Shown here piece by piece: positions 9,520-19,247 of a stretch of 64,000 nt of DNA; the stretch's first letter is position 1; every line of letters starts with the position of its first letter. The position numbers were made by a program, and so were the translations under genes. The DNA is taken from positions 124,001-188,000 of the forward strand of contig VBIQ01000013.1 in NCBI GenBank assembly GCA_005880985.1, in the 5' to 3' direction. Below the pieces are notes generated by a model. The model ran no database searches and was not told the DNA's origin. It saw only the letters and a list, made by a program, of their open reading frames with translations. Source of the stretch: Chloroflexota bacterium (GTDB lineage: Bacteria > Chloroflexota > Dormibacteria > Aeolococcales > Aeolococcaceae).

Positions 9520-10556
9520 CCGACCCGGCGGGCCTCTGGCGGGGTCGGCGCCATCCCGGCCGCCGCGTGGTTGCCCTTGGCACGCTCCTCCACCCACTTC
9601 GAGGCGGCGATGGTGGCGGTGGTGGCGTCGCCGACGGCGGTGGTCACCTGGCGGGTCAGCTGCGAGCGCACGTCGCCGGCGGCGTAGATGCCGGGAACGC
9701 TGGTCATCATCGTGTAGGGATCGGTGAGGTAGTAGCCGGAAGGGTCGTGCTCGATGTGCTGATCGACCAGCCCGGTGTTGGGGATGAAGCCGACGAAGAC
9801 GAAGACCCCGCCGACGTCGAGCGCGCTCGGTTCCCCGGTCACCACATTGCGCAGCGCCAGGTGGGTGACCCGCCCGGCCCCGGTGACGATGTCGATGGCG
9901 CTGCCCTCGATCGACTCGACCACCGTGTCCATGAGCAGGCTCACCTTCTGGCTGTGGCGCGCCTCCTGCACCAGCACCGGCTGGGCGCGGAACTCGTTGC
10001 GACGGTGGATGATCGTCACCTTGCTGGCGTAGCGGGTGAGAAAGACCGCCTCCTCCACCGCCGCGTCACCGCCGCCCACGACGGCCAGGTGCTCACCCTT
10101 GAAGAAGGCGCCGTCGCAGACCGCACAGTAGGAGACACCCTTGCCGGCGTACTCCACCTCGCCGGGGACCTCGAGCTTCCGCGGATTGCCACCGGCGGTG
10201 ATGATCACCGCGGGAGCACGGAACTCACCCTCGTCGGTCTCGACCACCTTCATGCCGTCGTCGAGGACGCGGATGCGGTGGGTCGGCGAGATCACCAGGT
10301 CGGTGCCGAAGCGAGTCGCCTGTTCCACCATGTAGCCGGCCAGCTCGTGACCGTCGACGCTGACGAAGCCGGGGTAGTCCTCGATCAGCTCGGTGTTGAG
10401 CAGCTGCCCGCCCGGCGCCTTGGCCTCGATGAGCACCGAGCGCACCATGCTGCGCCCGGCGTAGAGAGCGGCGGTCAGGCCGGCAGGGCCGCCACCGATG
10501 ATGGCGATGTCGTAGCTACGATCGTCCACGGGAACCTCGCGCGAGTTCGTCCCCAT
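9516..10556 (-). CDS. trxB: Thioredoxin-disulfide reductase
   Basis: FAD/NADPH enzyme that reduces thioredoxin. In 346 residues it has the FAD site GGGPAG (21-26), the redox pair C144/C147 in CAVCDG, the NADPH motif VVGGGDAAVEEA (159-170), and a C-terminal second FAD contact near GIYAAGDVRSQLTRQ. The stop overlaps the adenosyltransferase start by 4 bases. No thioredoxin gene is adjacent. Confidence 0.95.
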   Translation of the reverse strand: MGTNSREVPVDDRSYDIAIIGGGPAGLTAALYAGRSMVRSVLIEAKAPGGQLLNTELIEDYPGFVSVDGHELAGYMVEQATRFGTDLVISPTHRIRVLDDGMKVVETDEGEFRAPAVIITAGGNPRKLEVPGEVEYAGKGVSYCAVCDGAFFKGEHLAVVGGGDAAVEEAVFLTRYASKVTIIHRRNEFRAQPVLVQEARHSQKVSLLMDTVVESIEGSAIDIVTGAGRVTHLALRNVVTGEPSALDVGGVFVFVGFIPNTGLVDQHIEHDPSGYYLTDPYTMMTSVPGIYAAGDVRSQLTRQVTTAVGDATTATIAASKWVEERAKGNHAAAGMAPTPPEARRVG

Positions 10557-10673
10557 CAGTGTCGACCACGGCCGAGCGTCTCAAACGTTGCTGCCGCGGC
10601 GAGCTGGGCCGATTCTATCCGCCCCTGGCGCAGCCGCCCGCCGGACCTCACTCAACCGACGGGGGGACGCCGC

Positions 10674-11489
10674 TCACCCGCCCGGCCGGCCGGCGAAGGC
10701 CCGGATCTCGCCGAGGACGCGGTCCAGCGGGATGGCGAAGGCCTGCGCCGAGGCCCGGCTGGCCAGGGTGACGATGCCGACCACCCGGCCACGGTCGTCG
10801 AGCACCGGACCGCCGCTGTTGCCCGCGTAGATGCGCGCCCGCAACGCCATCATGTCGGTGTAGACGGTGGGCAGGTCGCCGAACCCGGGATCGACGTCGG
10901 TGCCACGCACCGGCACGTCCTGGTGCAGACGCGCCAGGGTGCCCTCCGTCTGATCCGTGTGCTGGGTGGCTCGCGACGACGCCAGCACCACCACCTCCTG
11001 GGGGATGCGCAGCGCCTGGGTCTCCACCGGGAGCGGTACACCGGCGAAGCCGTCGACCGAGCGGATGACCGCGATGTCGTGCTCGCGGTCGGACCCCATC
11101 ACCATCCCCACATGCGTGCCGTCGGCACGATCGCGGATGCGGATCCCGAGGTTGCCCTCGACCACGTGCCAGTTGGTGACGAAGTCGCCGCGGTCGTCGA
11201 TGAGCCATCCCGTGCCCAGCTCTTCGCGATCGCGGGCGACACTCTCGATGGTGACCACGCGGCTCAGCGACTGCGCCGCCGCCTGGGACAGCGAGAGCAC
11301 CGCCACCACCGGCGGGGCCACCGTCGGCGGGGTCGGTCGCACCGCGGCGGCCTCGCGCGAGCCGACGGCGGCGATCCGGTAGGCGGCCCCGAACCCGGCC
11401 AGGGCGAGCACCAGCAGCACGCCGGCCAGGGCGAGGCGGCGGTCGCGACGGCTTCGGGGCGCGGGCGGCGGAGGGGTCCACTCCTGCAT
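10674..11489 (-). CDS. Membrane-anchored trypsin-like serine protease (HtrA-type core, no PDZ)
   Basis: S1C-type protease of 271 residues. A basic N-terminus and one transmembrane helix (about 19-37) anchor it with the catalytic domain outside. The triad is readable: H108 in TNWHVVEG, D138 in EHDIAVI and S225 in AGNSGGPVLD. It ends right after the protease fold, so the PDZ domain of classical HtrA/DegP is absent. It starts 22 bases after the rdgB stop on the same strand, so the two may be co-transcribed. Role in envelope quality control is an inference. Confidence 0.85.
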   Translation of the reverse strand: MQEWTPPPPAPRSRRDRRLALAGVLLVLALAGFGAAYRIAAVGSREAAAVRPTPPTVAPPVVAVLSLSQAAAQSLSRVVTIESVARDREELGTGWLIDDRGDFVTNWHVVEGNLGIRIRDRADGTHVGMVMGSDREHDIAVIRSVDGFAGVPLPVETQALRIPQEVVVLASSRATQHTDQTEGTLARLHQDVPVRGTDVDPGFGDLPTVYTDMMALRARIYAGNSGGPVLDDRGRVVGIVTLASRASAQAFAIPLDRVLGEIRAFAGRPGG

Positions 11490-11511
11490 GGCGCGCGAGC
11501 CTAGCAAGCCG

Positions 11512-12132
11512 CTACCGGTAGCCCGCCGACCACTGCAGCAGCTCGGACTCCGCAAGGCGGGCGAGCGCCCGAGCGCGATGGGAGACGCGATCCTTCTGCT
11601 CCGCGGTGGCCTCGCCGAAGGTGACGCCGAGATCCCCGGAGAAGAAGCCGGGGTCGTAGCCGAACCCCGCCTCGCCCCGCGGCGCCACCAGCACGCCGTC
11701 GCAGTGCCCGCGCGCCAGCACCGGCTCGGCTCCGGGCCGGGCCAGGGCGACCACCGCCACGTAGCGGACCCGCCGGTCGTCGGGAGTCCGCCGCTCGACC
11801 TCGTCGACCAGGGCGCGCAGCCGGTCGGCGTCGCCGGCGTCGGGGCCGAGCCAGCGCGCCGACTCCGGTCCGGGCCAGCCGCGCAGCGCCAGCACCTCGA
11901 TGCCGCTGTCGTCGGCGATCGCCGGCAGCCCGCTGCGCAGACAGGCCGCCGTCGCCTTGGCGGCGGCGTTCTCCGCGTAGCCCTCGCCGGGCTCGGGCAG
12001 CTCACCGCCGATGCCCGCCTGATCAAGGTCGATCAGCCGCCAGGGGATGGCTCGCAGCAGCCGGCGGAACTCCGCCATCTTGCCGGGGTTGCCGGTCGCC
12101 ACCACCAGCGGCGCCGCGCCCTCAACACTCAC
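11512..12132 (-). CDS. rdgB: RdgB/HAM1 family dITP/XTP pyrophosphatase
   Basis: House-cleaning NTPase that removes dITP, ITP and XTP. The 206-residue protein begins at a GTG that overlaps the rph stop (GTGA) and shows the family signature [13 protein letters not shown] (about 9-21), [15 protein letters not shown], the metal-binding ADDSGIEV, and the C-terminal GFGYDPGFF and LARLAES. The rph-rdgB pairing with overlapping ends is a common arrangement and supports the call. Confidence 0.95.
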   Translation of the reverse strand: MSVEGAAPLVVATGNPGKMAEFRRLLRAIPWRLIDLDQAGIGGELPEPGEGYAENAAAKATAACLRSGLPAIADDSGIEVLALRGWPGPESARWLGPDAGDADRLRALVDEVERRTPDDRRVRYVAVVALARPGAEPVLARGHCDGVLVAPRGEAGFGYDPGFFSGDLGVTFGEATAEQKDRVSHRARALARLAESELLQWSAGYR

Positions 12133-12848
12133 CGCGGCGGCAGGGCGGCCGTCTGGATCGCGAAGAGCTGCTGCATGCCCTGCTGGGCCAGGAGCAGCAT
12201 CGCGTCCATCTCCTCCCGCGAGAAGGGTTGCAGCTCGGCGGTGCCCTGAAGCTCGATGAAGCGACCATCGTCGGTGCCGACGCAGTTCATATCCGTCGCA
12301 GCGGCAGCGTCCTCCAGATATGCGAGGTCGAGACGGGGCTCGCCGGCGACGATGCCGACGCTGATCGCCGCCACCTGCAGACGCAGCGGCTCGCGCTGCA
12401 CCACCCTGGCCTCCTGCAGCCGCCGGACCGCCAGGGCCAGCGCCACCCATGCACCGGTGATCGAGGCGGTGCGCGTTCCGCCGTCGGCAACGATCACGTC
12501 GCAATCGAGGGTGATGGTCCGCTCGCCCAGCGCCTCGAAATCGACCGCGGACCGCAGGCTGCGACCGATCAGCCGCTGGATCTCCTGCACCCGGCCGTCG
12601 ACGCGACCACGCCGCGCCTCGCGTTCGGTGCGCGTCTGGGTGCTGCGCGGCAGCATCCCGTACTCCGCCGTCACCCATCCGCGCCCGGTCCCCTTGCGGT
12701 GCGGCGGCACCCGTTCCTCGACGCTGGCGGCGCACAGCACCCGGGTATCACCCATCGCGATCAGCGCGCTCCCCTCCGCGAACGGCAGCGTGCCGGTCTC
12801 GATCGTCGTCGATCGCAGCTCATCGGGACGGCGGCCGTCGGGGCGCAT
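12129..12848 (-). CDS. rph: Ribonuclease PH
   Basis: Phosphorolytic 3'-5' exoribonuclease that trims tRNA 3' ends (239 residues). Family blocks include [12 protein letters not shown] at the start, [44 protein letters not shown], the phosphate-site region [16 protein letters not shown], and [22 protein letters not shown] -10 box lies 8 bases before the ATG. It is the first gene of the rph-rdgB-protease set. Confidence 0.96.
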   Translation of the reverse strand: MRPDGRRPDELRSTTIETGTLPFAEGSALIAMGDTRVLCAASVEERVPPHRKGTGRGWVTAEYGMLPRSTQTRTEREARRGRVDGRVQEIQRLIGRSLRSAVDFEALGERTITLDCDVIVADGGTRTASITGAWVALALAVRRLQEARVVQREPLRLQVAAISVGIVAGEPRLDLAYLEDAAAATDMNCVGTDDGRFIELQGTAELQPFSREEMDAMLLLAQQGMQQLFAIQTAALPPR

Positions 12849-12856
12849 GCGCGCGG

Positions 12857-12862
12857 ATGCTA
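12857..12862 (-). promoter_or_regulatory. -10 box (TAGCAT) for rph
   Basis: On the minus strand TAGCAT is followed by 8 bases and then the rph ATG, so transcription would begin at or next to the start codon. No good -35 match is visible. Confidence 0.45.
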
Positions 12863-12914
12863 CGCCATCGGCGTCTCCACGCTTCTACGACGAGGAGGTC
12901 TTCGGTTGCTTCCG

Positions 12915-12941
12915 GGGCGGAGGGGGCAGGTCGCCTCCGCC
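12915..12941. repeat. Deletion remnant of a B palindrome
   Basis: Bases 12915-12934 are identical over 20 nt to the left arm of B copy 5 (25486-25505). They are joined directly to CTCCGCC (12935-12941), which pairs with GGCGGAG (12916-12922). It looks like a B element whose interior was deleted, leaving a short hairpin made of the stem tips. Confidence 0.65.
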
Positions 12942-13080
12942 TTCGTGATGCAGGGCACTCCCCTGTTGCGGCCGTGCGCTTCGGTCCCACGAATCGCCCG
13001 CGCGAGCCGCCGGGCTCCCCTGGGTGCAAGAAACGCGAAGCACCGTTCGTGGCGCACGGTTGCATCGCGGTTGGCGGGGC

Positions 13081-13155
13081 CACGGCAGCACAGGCCCGCT
13101 CAGCGCAGCGCCGCGATCAGTCGGCAGTGCAGCGAGCGGGCCTGCATGCTGCCGA
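13081..13155 (+). repeat. Unit A copy 1 (75 bp)
   Basis: Palindromic 75-bp unit. CAGGCCCGCTC near the left end pairs with GAGCGGGCCTG near the right, and GGCAGC/GCTGCC close the outside. It matches unit A copy 2 (52323-52397) at 73 of 75 positions and the reverse complement of copy 3 (25300-25374) at 71 of 75. It is followed by a 65-base spacer and B copy 3. Confidence 0.9.
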
Positions 13156-13220
13156 GCGAGGGCGCCGTCTCCGTGCCGCTACGACCCCGCCGGCATCGAG
13201 TGGCGGTCCTTGTTCGCGAA

Positions 13221-13343
13221 GGCGGGGGAGGTGCTGTCGCGGAGGAGGCCGTCGCGGCGCGGCGTGCAGCCGCGTCCGCGCCGAGCGAGTCGACGCCGTA
13301 GGCGTCGGCCGTGTGCCTCCGCAGCGACGGCACCTCCCCCGCC
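13221..13343 (-). repeat. B palindrome copy 3 (reverse)
   Basis: The outer stem pairs 13221-13240 with 13324-13343 at 19 of 20 positions, the exception being a G-T wobble. Hairpin II is CGCGGC (13258-13263), loop GTGCA, GCCGCG (13269-13274). Hairpin I is CGACGCC (13291-13297), loop GTA, GGCGTCG (13301-13307). It lies 32 bases beyond the tatC stop, in the sense orientation of that transcript. Confidence 0.9.
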
Positions 13344-13375
13344 CTGCCGCTTAGCAAGGGCTCCCCGACACGAAG

Positions 13376-14125
13376 TTAGCGGTGCAATACGCGGTCGAGG
13401 ACGAGGATGCTCCCCTCGAACAGCAGGATCAGGGGAATGGCCAGGGCGGTCGGGGTGAACGGGTCGGCGCCGGGGGTGATGATCAGGGCGCCGAAGATGA
13501 TGCCGATGATGATGGCGCGGCGTCGGCGTCGCAGCGAGCGGGACGAGACGATTCCCAGCATGCCGAGCAGGACGAGCACCACCGGCAGCTCGAAGGTGAC
13601 GCCGAAGATGGCGATCAGCAGCACGAAGAAGTTGAGGTACTGGCTGAGCTCGACGTTGTAGGCGACGTCCTGCGAGGGAAGGAAGTTGGCGAGGAAGTTC
13701 AGGCCGAGCGGCATCACGAAGTAGGCGAAGGCGCCGCCGGCGGCGAAGAGGAGCAGGGTCGAGCCGACGAAGGGACCGGCGAAGCGTCGTTCCACCGGTC
13801 GCAGGCCGGGGTTGATGAAGGTCCACACCTGCCAGGTGATCACCGGCAGCGCGCCCACCAGGCCCGCGACCGCGGCGACCTTGAAGGCGACGGTCAGCGG
13901 CTCCAGCGGGTTGAGGACCTGGACCCTGCCGGCGTTTCCGTTGTGCACGTTACGCAGCGTCGGCAGGATGGGATGCAGCAGGATGTCGAAGATCTGATTG
14001 CGGAAGATGAAGGCGACGGCGGTGGCGATCAACCACGCGGCAGCGCTGATGATCAGCACCCGGCGGAGCTCCTCCAGGTGCTCGACGATGGTCATGCGCC
14101 GTTCGTCGTCTGCCACGCCCTGCAC
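13376..14125 (-). CDS. tatC: Sec-independent translocase component TatC
   Basis: Core receptor of the twin-arginine export system (249 residues, about six transmembrane helices). The N-terminal cytoplasmic signature MTIVEHLEELRRVL (10-23) and the family segment with ITWQVWTFINPGL and RPVERRF in the second half of the first loop are visible. It follows tatA by 64 bases on the same strand. Two proteins in this window, the DUF1501 and DUF1800 members, have twin-arginine-like signals and could be clients. Confidence 0.95.
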   Translation of the reverse strand: MQGVADDERRMTIVEHLEELRRVLIISAAAWLIATAVAFIFRNQIFDILLHPILPTLRNVHNGNAGRVQVLNPLEPLTVAFKVAAVAGLVGALPVITWQVWTFINPGLRPVERRFAGPFVGSTLLLFAAGGAFAYFVMPLGLNFLANFLPSQDVAYNVELSQYLNFFVLLIAIFGVTFELPVVLVLLGMLGIVSSRSLRRRRRAIIIGIIFGALIITPGADPFTPTALAIPLILLFEGSILVLDRVLHR

Positions 14126-14190
14126 AGGCTAACGTTCCTCAGCCCGCTGCACCGGGCGCCACCGATGAGGTGTGGTGGTGAGCTCTCCCG

Positions 14191-14487
14191 TCAGCCGGGC
14201 GGGTGCTGGTCTCCGCCGGCCGGGGTGGGGCTGCTGGCGACCGGGTCCGCGGGCGGCGCCGGGTTGGCGGGTGCCGCGGGAGGCGCCGAGCTGGAGGGTG
14301 CGGACGGCGAGTCGCCGCTGCTGGCGTTCATCACGTGATCGCGCGCCTCGGACGTCGCCTTCCGGAACTCACGAATGGCCTTCCCGGCGCCGGCGCCGAT
14401 CTCGGGCAGCTTGCCGGGGCCGAAGATGATCAACACCACGATCAGCGCCAGGATGATCCAGACGATATGTCCACCGCCCAGGGGCAT
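14191..14487 (-). CDS. tatA: Twin-arginine translocase subunit TatA/TatE
   Basis: Pore-forming Tat subunit of 98 residues: one short N-terminal membrane helix (about 8-22, [15 protein letters not shown]), the [10 protein letters not shown] hinge, an amphipathic helix (about 33-52), then a Pro/Ala/Ser-rich tail to the end. The ATG at 14487 is the first start giving this architecture; the longer frame upstream is out of family. It is directly upstream of tatC. No separate tatB is seen. Confidence 0.9.
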   Translation of the reverse strand: MPLGGGHIVWIILALIVVLIIFGPGKLPEIGAGAGKAIREFRKATSEARDHVMNASSGDSPSAPSSSAPPAAPANPAPPADPVASSPTPAGGDQHPPG

Positions 14488-14639
14488 GGTTGCTGTACTC
14501 CGTCTCCTCCCCTCCGTCGGGCGATGAGCCGACGTGGGATTGCGGCCAGTGTACCACCGGCCTCGAATTGAACCTGAACCAACGCTGAGAGACGTGCGCC
14601 GGACGGTCGGGCGCGTGCGCGGCGACCGCGGCGCGGTTC

Positions 14640-15920
14640 TCAGCCGCGCAGGGCCTGCGCGAAGACCTCCACCACCCGATCCACCTCGGCGTCGCCGTGC
14701 GCGGTGCTCAGGAAGGCGCTCTCGAACTGCGAGGGCGGCCAGAAGACACCCCCCTGCAGCCAGGCGCGATGCGCGGCGGCGAATCGTTCGCGGTCGGCGT
14801 GGCGGGCCGCGTCGTAGTCGGCGACCACCTCGACGCCGAGGAAGGGCGTCAGCATGCTGCCCACGCGGTTCACCGCGCACGGCACCCCCACCGATTCGGC
14901 GGCGGCGGCCAGCCCCGCGCCCAGCCGCGCGCCGAGCCGCTCCAGCGCTGCGTACGCAGCGCCGTCGAGCGAATCGAGCACGGCGCAACCGGCGGCCATC
15001 GCCAGGGGATTGCCACTCAGCGTTCCCGCCTGATACACGGGTCCGGACGGCGCCACCAGCGACATCAGCTCGGCGCGTCCGCCGTATGCCCCCACCGGCA
15101 GCCCGCCGCCGATCACCTTGCCCAGGCAGGTGAGGTCGGGATGGACACCGAAGAGCTGCTGGGCGCCTCCGCGGGCGACACGGAAGCCGGTGATCACCTC
15201 GTCGAACACCAGCAGCGCTCCGTGCGCGGTGGTGAGCGCGCGCAGCCCTTCGAGATACCCCGCCGCGGGAGGCACGCACCCCATGTTGCCCGCCACCGGT
15301 TCGACGATCACCGCGGCGATGCGCTCACCGTTGCCCGCGAAGAGCGCCTCCATCGCCGCGATGTCGTTGTAGGCGACCACCGCGGTGTCGGCCGCCGCCG
15401 CCGCGGGGACGCCGGGCGAGCTCGGGATACCGAGCGTGGCCATCCCCGAACCGGCCTCCGCCAGCAGCGCATCGGCGTGGCCATGGTACCCGCCGGCGCA
15501 CTTGACGATGACGTCGCGCCCGGTGGCGGCTCGCGCCAGTCGCAGCGCCGACATCGTCGCCTCGGTTCCGGAGTTGACGAAGCGCACCATATCCACCGAG
15601 GGCACGGCGTCGACCAGCCGCTGCGCCAGCTCCACCTCGAGCGCGGTGGGACCGCCGAGCGCGGTGCCCTGCTCCAGCTGAGCCGACAGCGCCGCGCGAA
15701 CCGCGGGATGGCCGTGTCCGAGGATGTGCGGTCCGTAGGCGAGCACCATATCGATGTAGCGGTTGCCGTCCTCGTCGACGAGGTGGGCACCGTCGCCACG
15801 AACCAGCACCGGCGGGTTCCCACCGACCGCGGTGAAGGCCCGCACCGGGCTGTCGACGCCTCCGGGGAGGAGCTCGGCGGCGCGACGCATCAGCGCCGCC
15901 GAGCGCTCGTGGCCTGCCAC
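14640..15920 (-). CDS. hemL: Glutamate-1-semialdehyde 2,1-aminomutase
   Basis: Class III PLP enzyme that makes 5-aminolevulinate from glutamate-1-semialdehyde in the C5 pathway. The 426-residue protein has [15 protein letters not shown] (20-34), the phosphate-loop region [15 protein letters not shown] (116-130), and the PLP lysine K268 in [15 protein letters not shown]. It starts 7 bases after the cyclophilin gene at the end of the heme operon. A second, more divergent GSAM-like gene is at 48846. Confidence 0.96.
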   Translation of the reverse strand: MAGHERSAALMRRAAELLPGGVDSPVRAFTAVGGNPPVLVRGDGAHLVDEDGNRYIDMVLAYGPHILGHGHPAVRAALSAQLEQGTALGGPTALEVELAQRLVDAVPSVDMVRFVNSGTEATMSALRLARAATGRDVIVKCAGGYHGHADALLAEAGSGMATLGIPSSPGVPAAAAADTAVVAYNDIAAMEALFAGNGERIAAVIVEPVAGNMGCVPPAAGYLEGLRALTTAHGALLVFDEVITGFRVARGGAQQLFGVHPDLTCLGKVIGGGLPVGAYGGRAELMSLVAPSGPVYQAGTLSGNPLAMAAGCAVLDSLDGAAYAALERLGARLGAGLAAAAESVGVPCAVNRVGSMLTPFLGVEVVADYDAARHADRERFAAAHRAWLQGGVFWPPSQFESAFLSTAHGDAEVDRVVEVFAQALRG

Positions 15921-15927
15921 AGCGCTG

Positions 15928-16677
15928 CTACTGCTGCTCGGATACGGTGACCGTCTGCATCACATCGCCCTTGGCGATGCGCTGAGCGACGTCCAGCCCC
16001 CCTGCCGCGCGGCCGAAGAGATTGTACTTCGGCTGCAGCTGGCTGGAGTCGTCGGCGATGCAGATGAAGAACTGCGAGCCATTGGTGTTCGCGCCGGAGT
16101 TGGCCATGGCGACAGCGCCGATGATGTACTTCTGCCGCACTGGCTCGTCGCGCAACCGGTAGCCGGCACTGCCGCTGCCGGTGCCGGTGGGGTCACCACC
16201 CTGGATGACGAACTTCGCCACCACCCGATGGAAGGTGAGCCCGTCGTAGAAGTGGTTGCGCGCCAGGGCCACGAAGTTGTTCACCGTGTTCGGTGCCAGC
16301 CTCGGTTCCAGGCAGAGGGTGATGACGCCCTTGGCAGTGGTGATGGTGGCGAGGTAGAGCTTGCTGGTCTTGATCTGAAAGGGTGGCGGGGCGCTGTACT
16401 TGTGCACGTCGGCGGGCGGGTTCAACGGGGCCAGGACAGGTCCGAAGTTGGCTGGACCGCAATTCGCGTAGGCGACCTGGCTCGGGGTCGGGGTCGGGCT
16501 CGGTGTCGCGGACACACTCGGTGTCGGCGTCGAAACGAACGGCGTCGGCGGCACGCCGGAGGCCGAGTTCCCTCCGGCCACAGCGTTGATGCCGATGCCG
16601 GCGCCGATCAGGCCGCCGACGACCACCACCAGCACGCCGATGGTGAACGGCAGGTTTGCCCGCGTCGGAGTGCTCAT
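15928..16677 (-). CDS. Membrane-anchored cyclophilin-type peptidyl-prolyl isomerase
   Basis: 249 residues. An N-terminal membrane helix (about 11-33) is followed by a Ser/Thr/Pro-rich linker (about 40-68) and a cyclophilin domain (about 100-245). The domain carries [32 protein letters not shown] and GSQFFI, with the catalytic arginine in the FHRVV motif. It should act outside the membrane on prolyl bonds of exported proteins. It overlaps the hemB stop by 4 bases and is followed 7 bases later by hemL, so it is embedded in the heme operon although it has no known heme function. Confidence 0.9.
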   Translation of the reverse strand: MSTPTRANLPFTIGVLVVVVGGLIGAGIGINAVAGGNSASGVPPTPFVSTPTPSVSATPSPTPTPSQVAYANCGPANFGPVLAPLNPPADVHKYSAPPPFQIKTSKLYLATITTAKGVITLCLEPRLAPNTVNNFVALARNHFYDGLTFHRVVAKFVIQGGDPTGTGSGSAGYRLRDEPVRQKYIIGAVAMANSGANTNGSQFFICIADDSSQLQPKYNLFGRAAGGLDVAQRIAKGDVMQTVTVSEQQ

Positions 16678-17660
16678 GCCTCCTCCGCCAGCCAGCGGGC
16701 CACGTCGCGTGCGTGGTAGGTGAGCACCAGGTCGGCGCCGGCCCGGCGGATGGCCGTCAGCGTCTCCAGCACCGCGGCGCGCCGGTCGAAGGCACCGGCA
16801 GCGGCTCCTGCCTCCAGCATGGCGTACTCACCGCTCACGCAGTACGCAGCCAGCGGCAGGTCGGTCTGGTCGCGCACCCGACTGACGATGTCGAGGGCGG
16901 TGAGCGCCGGCTTCACCATCACCATGTCGGCTCCCTCCTCGATGTCGAGCAGGGTCTCACGCATCGCCTCGCGGCTGTTGGCGACATCCATCTGATAGGA
17001 GCGGCGATCGCCGTGCCGCGGCGCCGAGTCGGCAGCGCTCCGAAACGGGCCGTACATCACGGTTGCGTACTTGGCGGAGTAAGCGAGGATCGCCGTCTCC
17101 TCGAAGCCGGCCTCGTCGAGCGCCTCGCGGATGGCGGCGACCTGGCCGTCCATCATCCCGCTGGGAGCGATGATGTCGGCGCCTGCGGCCGCCTGGCTGA
17201 CCGCGGTGCGGGCATAGAGCTCGATGGTGGCGTCGTTGTCGACGCTGCCGTCCTCGCGCAGCACCCCGCAGTGGCCGTGATCGGTGTATTCGTCGAGACA
17301 GCAGTCGGCGATGACCACGCAGGCATCACCGTGCTCGTGCCGAAGCCGCCGGATGGCGGTCTGCACCACCCCATGGTCGGCCCACGCCTGCGACCCCTGG
17401 GCATCCTTGGTCGCCGGGATCCCGAAGAGGATGACGGCACCGATGCCGAGCCGCACCGCGTCGTCGACCGCGCGCACCAGCGAGTCGTGCGATTCCTGGA
17501 ACTGGCCGGGCATGGCGGCGATGGCGACCGGCTCGTCGACCTCCTCGCGCACGAAGGCGGGGTGGATCAGGTCCTCGGGACGGAGCCGAGTCTCGCGAAC
17601 CAGGCGGCGCAGCTGCGGAGTGCGACGCAGCCGGCGGGGACGGTCGAGAGGGAAGGGCAT
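16674..17660 (-). CDS. hemB: Delta-aminolevulinic acid dehydratase (porphobilinogen synthase)
   Basis: Condenses two 5-aminolevulinate molecules to porphobilinogen (328 residues). The metal-binding cysteines lie in [17 protein letters not shown], and the Schiff-base lysines are in the AYSAKYAT and [11 protein letters not shown] segments. The N-terminus [20 protein letters not shown] is the usual family opening. It starts 9 bases after the cobA-hemD fusion gene ends. The three-cysteine site suggests a zinc-type enzyme. Confidence 0.96.
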   Translation of the reverse strand: MPFPLDRPRRLRRTPQLRRLVRETRLRPEDLIHPAFVREEVDEPVAIAAMPGQFQESHDSLVRAVDDAVRLGIGAVILFGIPATKDAQGSQAWADHGVVQTAIRRLRHEHGDACVVIADCCLDEYTDHGHCGVLREDGSVDNDATIELYARTAVSQAAAGADIIAPSGMMDGQVAAIREALDEAGFEETAILAYSAKYATVMYGPFRSAADSAPRHGDRRSYQMDVANSREAMRETLLDIEEGADMVMVKPALTALDIVSRVRDQTDLPLAAYCVSGEYAMLEAGAAAGAFDRRAAVLETLTAIRRAGADLVLTYHARDVARWLAEEA

Positions 17661-17669
17661 GGTCGCGCC

Positions 17670-19247
17670 TCAGGGTAACGGGAGGGCGCCCGCCACCGAG
17701 GCGACCCCGCGCGCCGCGAAGTGCGCCGCCAGGGCCCCCGTCAGACCCGCGGTGGTGTACTCGGCCGCCACCACCTCGACCGGGAATCCCGCCTCGCGGG
17801 CGCTGGCGGCGGTGACCGGGCCGATGCACGCGGCGATCGCACCGGCGGGAAACGGCCGTCCCTCGAGCGCGGCCCGAAAGTGCGCGACGGTGCTGCTGCT
17901 GGTGAAGGTCACGGCGTCGATCGGTCCCCGCTCAAGCTCGGAGCGCAGCGCGGCGGCGCTGCCCTCGGGAAGCACGGTGCGGTAGATGGGCAGAACCTCG
18001 ACCTCGGCGCCGGCCTGGCGGAGCCGCTCGGGGAGGACGTCGCGCGCCGTCGCCGCCCGCGGCAGCCAGACGCGGGCGCCCTGCACGCCCTCGGCGATCA
18101 TCGCCTCGGCCACCGCTTCGGCGACGTATTCCGGCGGGACCAGGTCGGCGCGCAGGCCGTGTCTCGCCAGGGCGGCGGCGGTCTCGGGGCCGATCGCCAC
18201 CAGCCGCACCCCGCCCAGGTCGCGGGCGTCGCCACCGCTCGACTCGATCGCCGTCCAGACCAGGTCGACCGCGTTGGCGCTGCTGAAGACCGCATAGCGC
18301 CGCGCCGCCTCCGCGCGTCGCAGCGCCACCAGCGACGCCTCCAGCTCGCGACGTTCCGCCACCGGCTCGACCGCGATCACCGGTAGCTCGACCGCATCGG
18401 CGCCCAGCCGGCGCAGGCGCTCCAGGAAACCGCTCGCCTGGGCCCGGGCACGGGTGACGAGGATGCGCCGTCCCCACAGCGGCCGCCGCTCGAACCAGGC
18501 AAGTTGCTCGGCCAGCGCCGCCACCCGACCGGCGACGGTGACCATCGGGGCGGCCATCCCCGCCTCCGCCACCCGTTCCGCGATGGTCGCAAGGGTGGCG
18601 ACGACCGTCCGCTGGCGCGGGTCGGTCCCCCACTGCACCGCCGCCACCGGAGTGGCCGGGTCGGCACCGCCGCCGATCAGCCCGGCGCAGAGCCGGGGAA
18701 GGGTGCGCGCACCCATCAGGAACACCAGCGTCCCGGTGGACAGCAGCGGGGCCAGCACGGCGGGATCGGCCCGACCGGGATGCTCGCTGTCCTCGCGCTC
18801 GTGGCCGGTCACGATCGTGACATGACTGGCCCAATCTCGATGGGTGACCGGGATGCCGGCCGAGGCGGGTGCCGCGATCGCGCTGGTGACCCCGGCAACC
18901 ACCTCGAAGGGAATGCCGGCGGCGGCGAGCACCTCGCATTCCTCACCGCCACGACCGAAGACGAAGGGATCGCCACCCTTGAGCCGCACCACCACCGCAT
19001 GGCGGCCGGCGAGCTCGACCAGCAGGACGTTGATCTCCTCCTGAGTCGCGGAGTGCGCCCCGGCCCGCTTGCCGGTGTGGTGGATCTCGGCGCCGGAGCG
19101 GCAGTGCCGCAGCAGCTCGGGACTGGCCAGCGCATCGACGACGACCGCGTCGGCGGCGGCGAGCAGGGCCTGGCCGCGGACGGTGATCAGCTCCGGGTCG
19201 CCGGGTCCGGCTCCCACCAGGTAGACCGTCCCGGGAACGGTGCTCAC
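17670..19247 (-). CDS. cobA-hemD: Fused uroporphyrinogen-III C-methyltransferase / uroporphyrinogen-III synthase
   Basis: Two activities in one 525-residue chain. Residues about 5-250 are an SAM-dependent SUMT domain with [36 protein letters not shown] and [17 protein letters not shown]. Residues about 260-525 are HemD, with [22 protein letters not shown] and [11 protein letters not shown]. It makes uroporphyrinogen III and the siroheme precursor precorrin-2. The GTG start overlaps the hemC stop (GTGA). This fusion is known from several high-GC bacteria and couples heme to siroheme/B12 flux. Confidence 0.95.
   Translation of the reverse strand: MSTVPGTVYLVGAGPGDPELITVRGQALLAAADAVVVDALASPELLRHCRSGAEIHHTGKRAGAHSATQEEINVLLVELAGRHAVVVRLKGGDPFVFGRGGEECEVLAAAGIPFEVVAGVTSAIAAPASAGIPVTHRDWASHVTIVTGHEREDSEHPGRADPAVLAPLLSTGTLVFLMGARTLPRLCAGLIGGGADPATPVAAVQWGTDPRQRTVVATLATIAERVAEAGMAAPMVTVAGRVAALAEQLAWFERRPLWGRRILVTRARAQASGFLERLRRLGADAVELPVIAVEPVAERRELEASLVALRRAEAARRYAVFSSANAVDLVWTAIESSGGDARDLGGVRLVAIGPETAAALARHGLRADLVPPEYVAEAVAEAMIAEGVQGARVWLPRAATARDVLPERLRQAGAEVEVLPIYRTVLPEGSAAALRSELERGPIDAVTFTSSSTVAHFRAALEGRPFPAGAIAACIGPVTAASAREAGFPVEVVAAEYTTAGLTGALAAHFAARGVASVAGALPLP

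Larger units (their letters stand above)
12849..13375. other. Gene-free repeat locus 2
   Basis: These 527 bases between the tatC stop and the rph start hold no credible gene. They contain a deletion remnant of a B palindrome (12915-12941), unit A (13081-13155), a conserved spacer, and B copy 3 (13221-13343). The part at about 12980-13075 shares short patches such as CGGTCCCAC and GGTTGC with locus 4, so the mosaic extends beyond units A and B. Confidence 0.7.
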
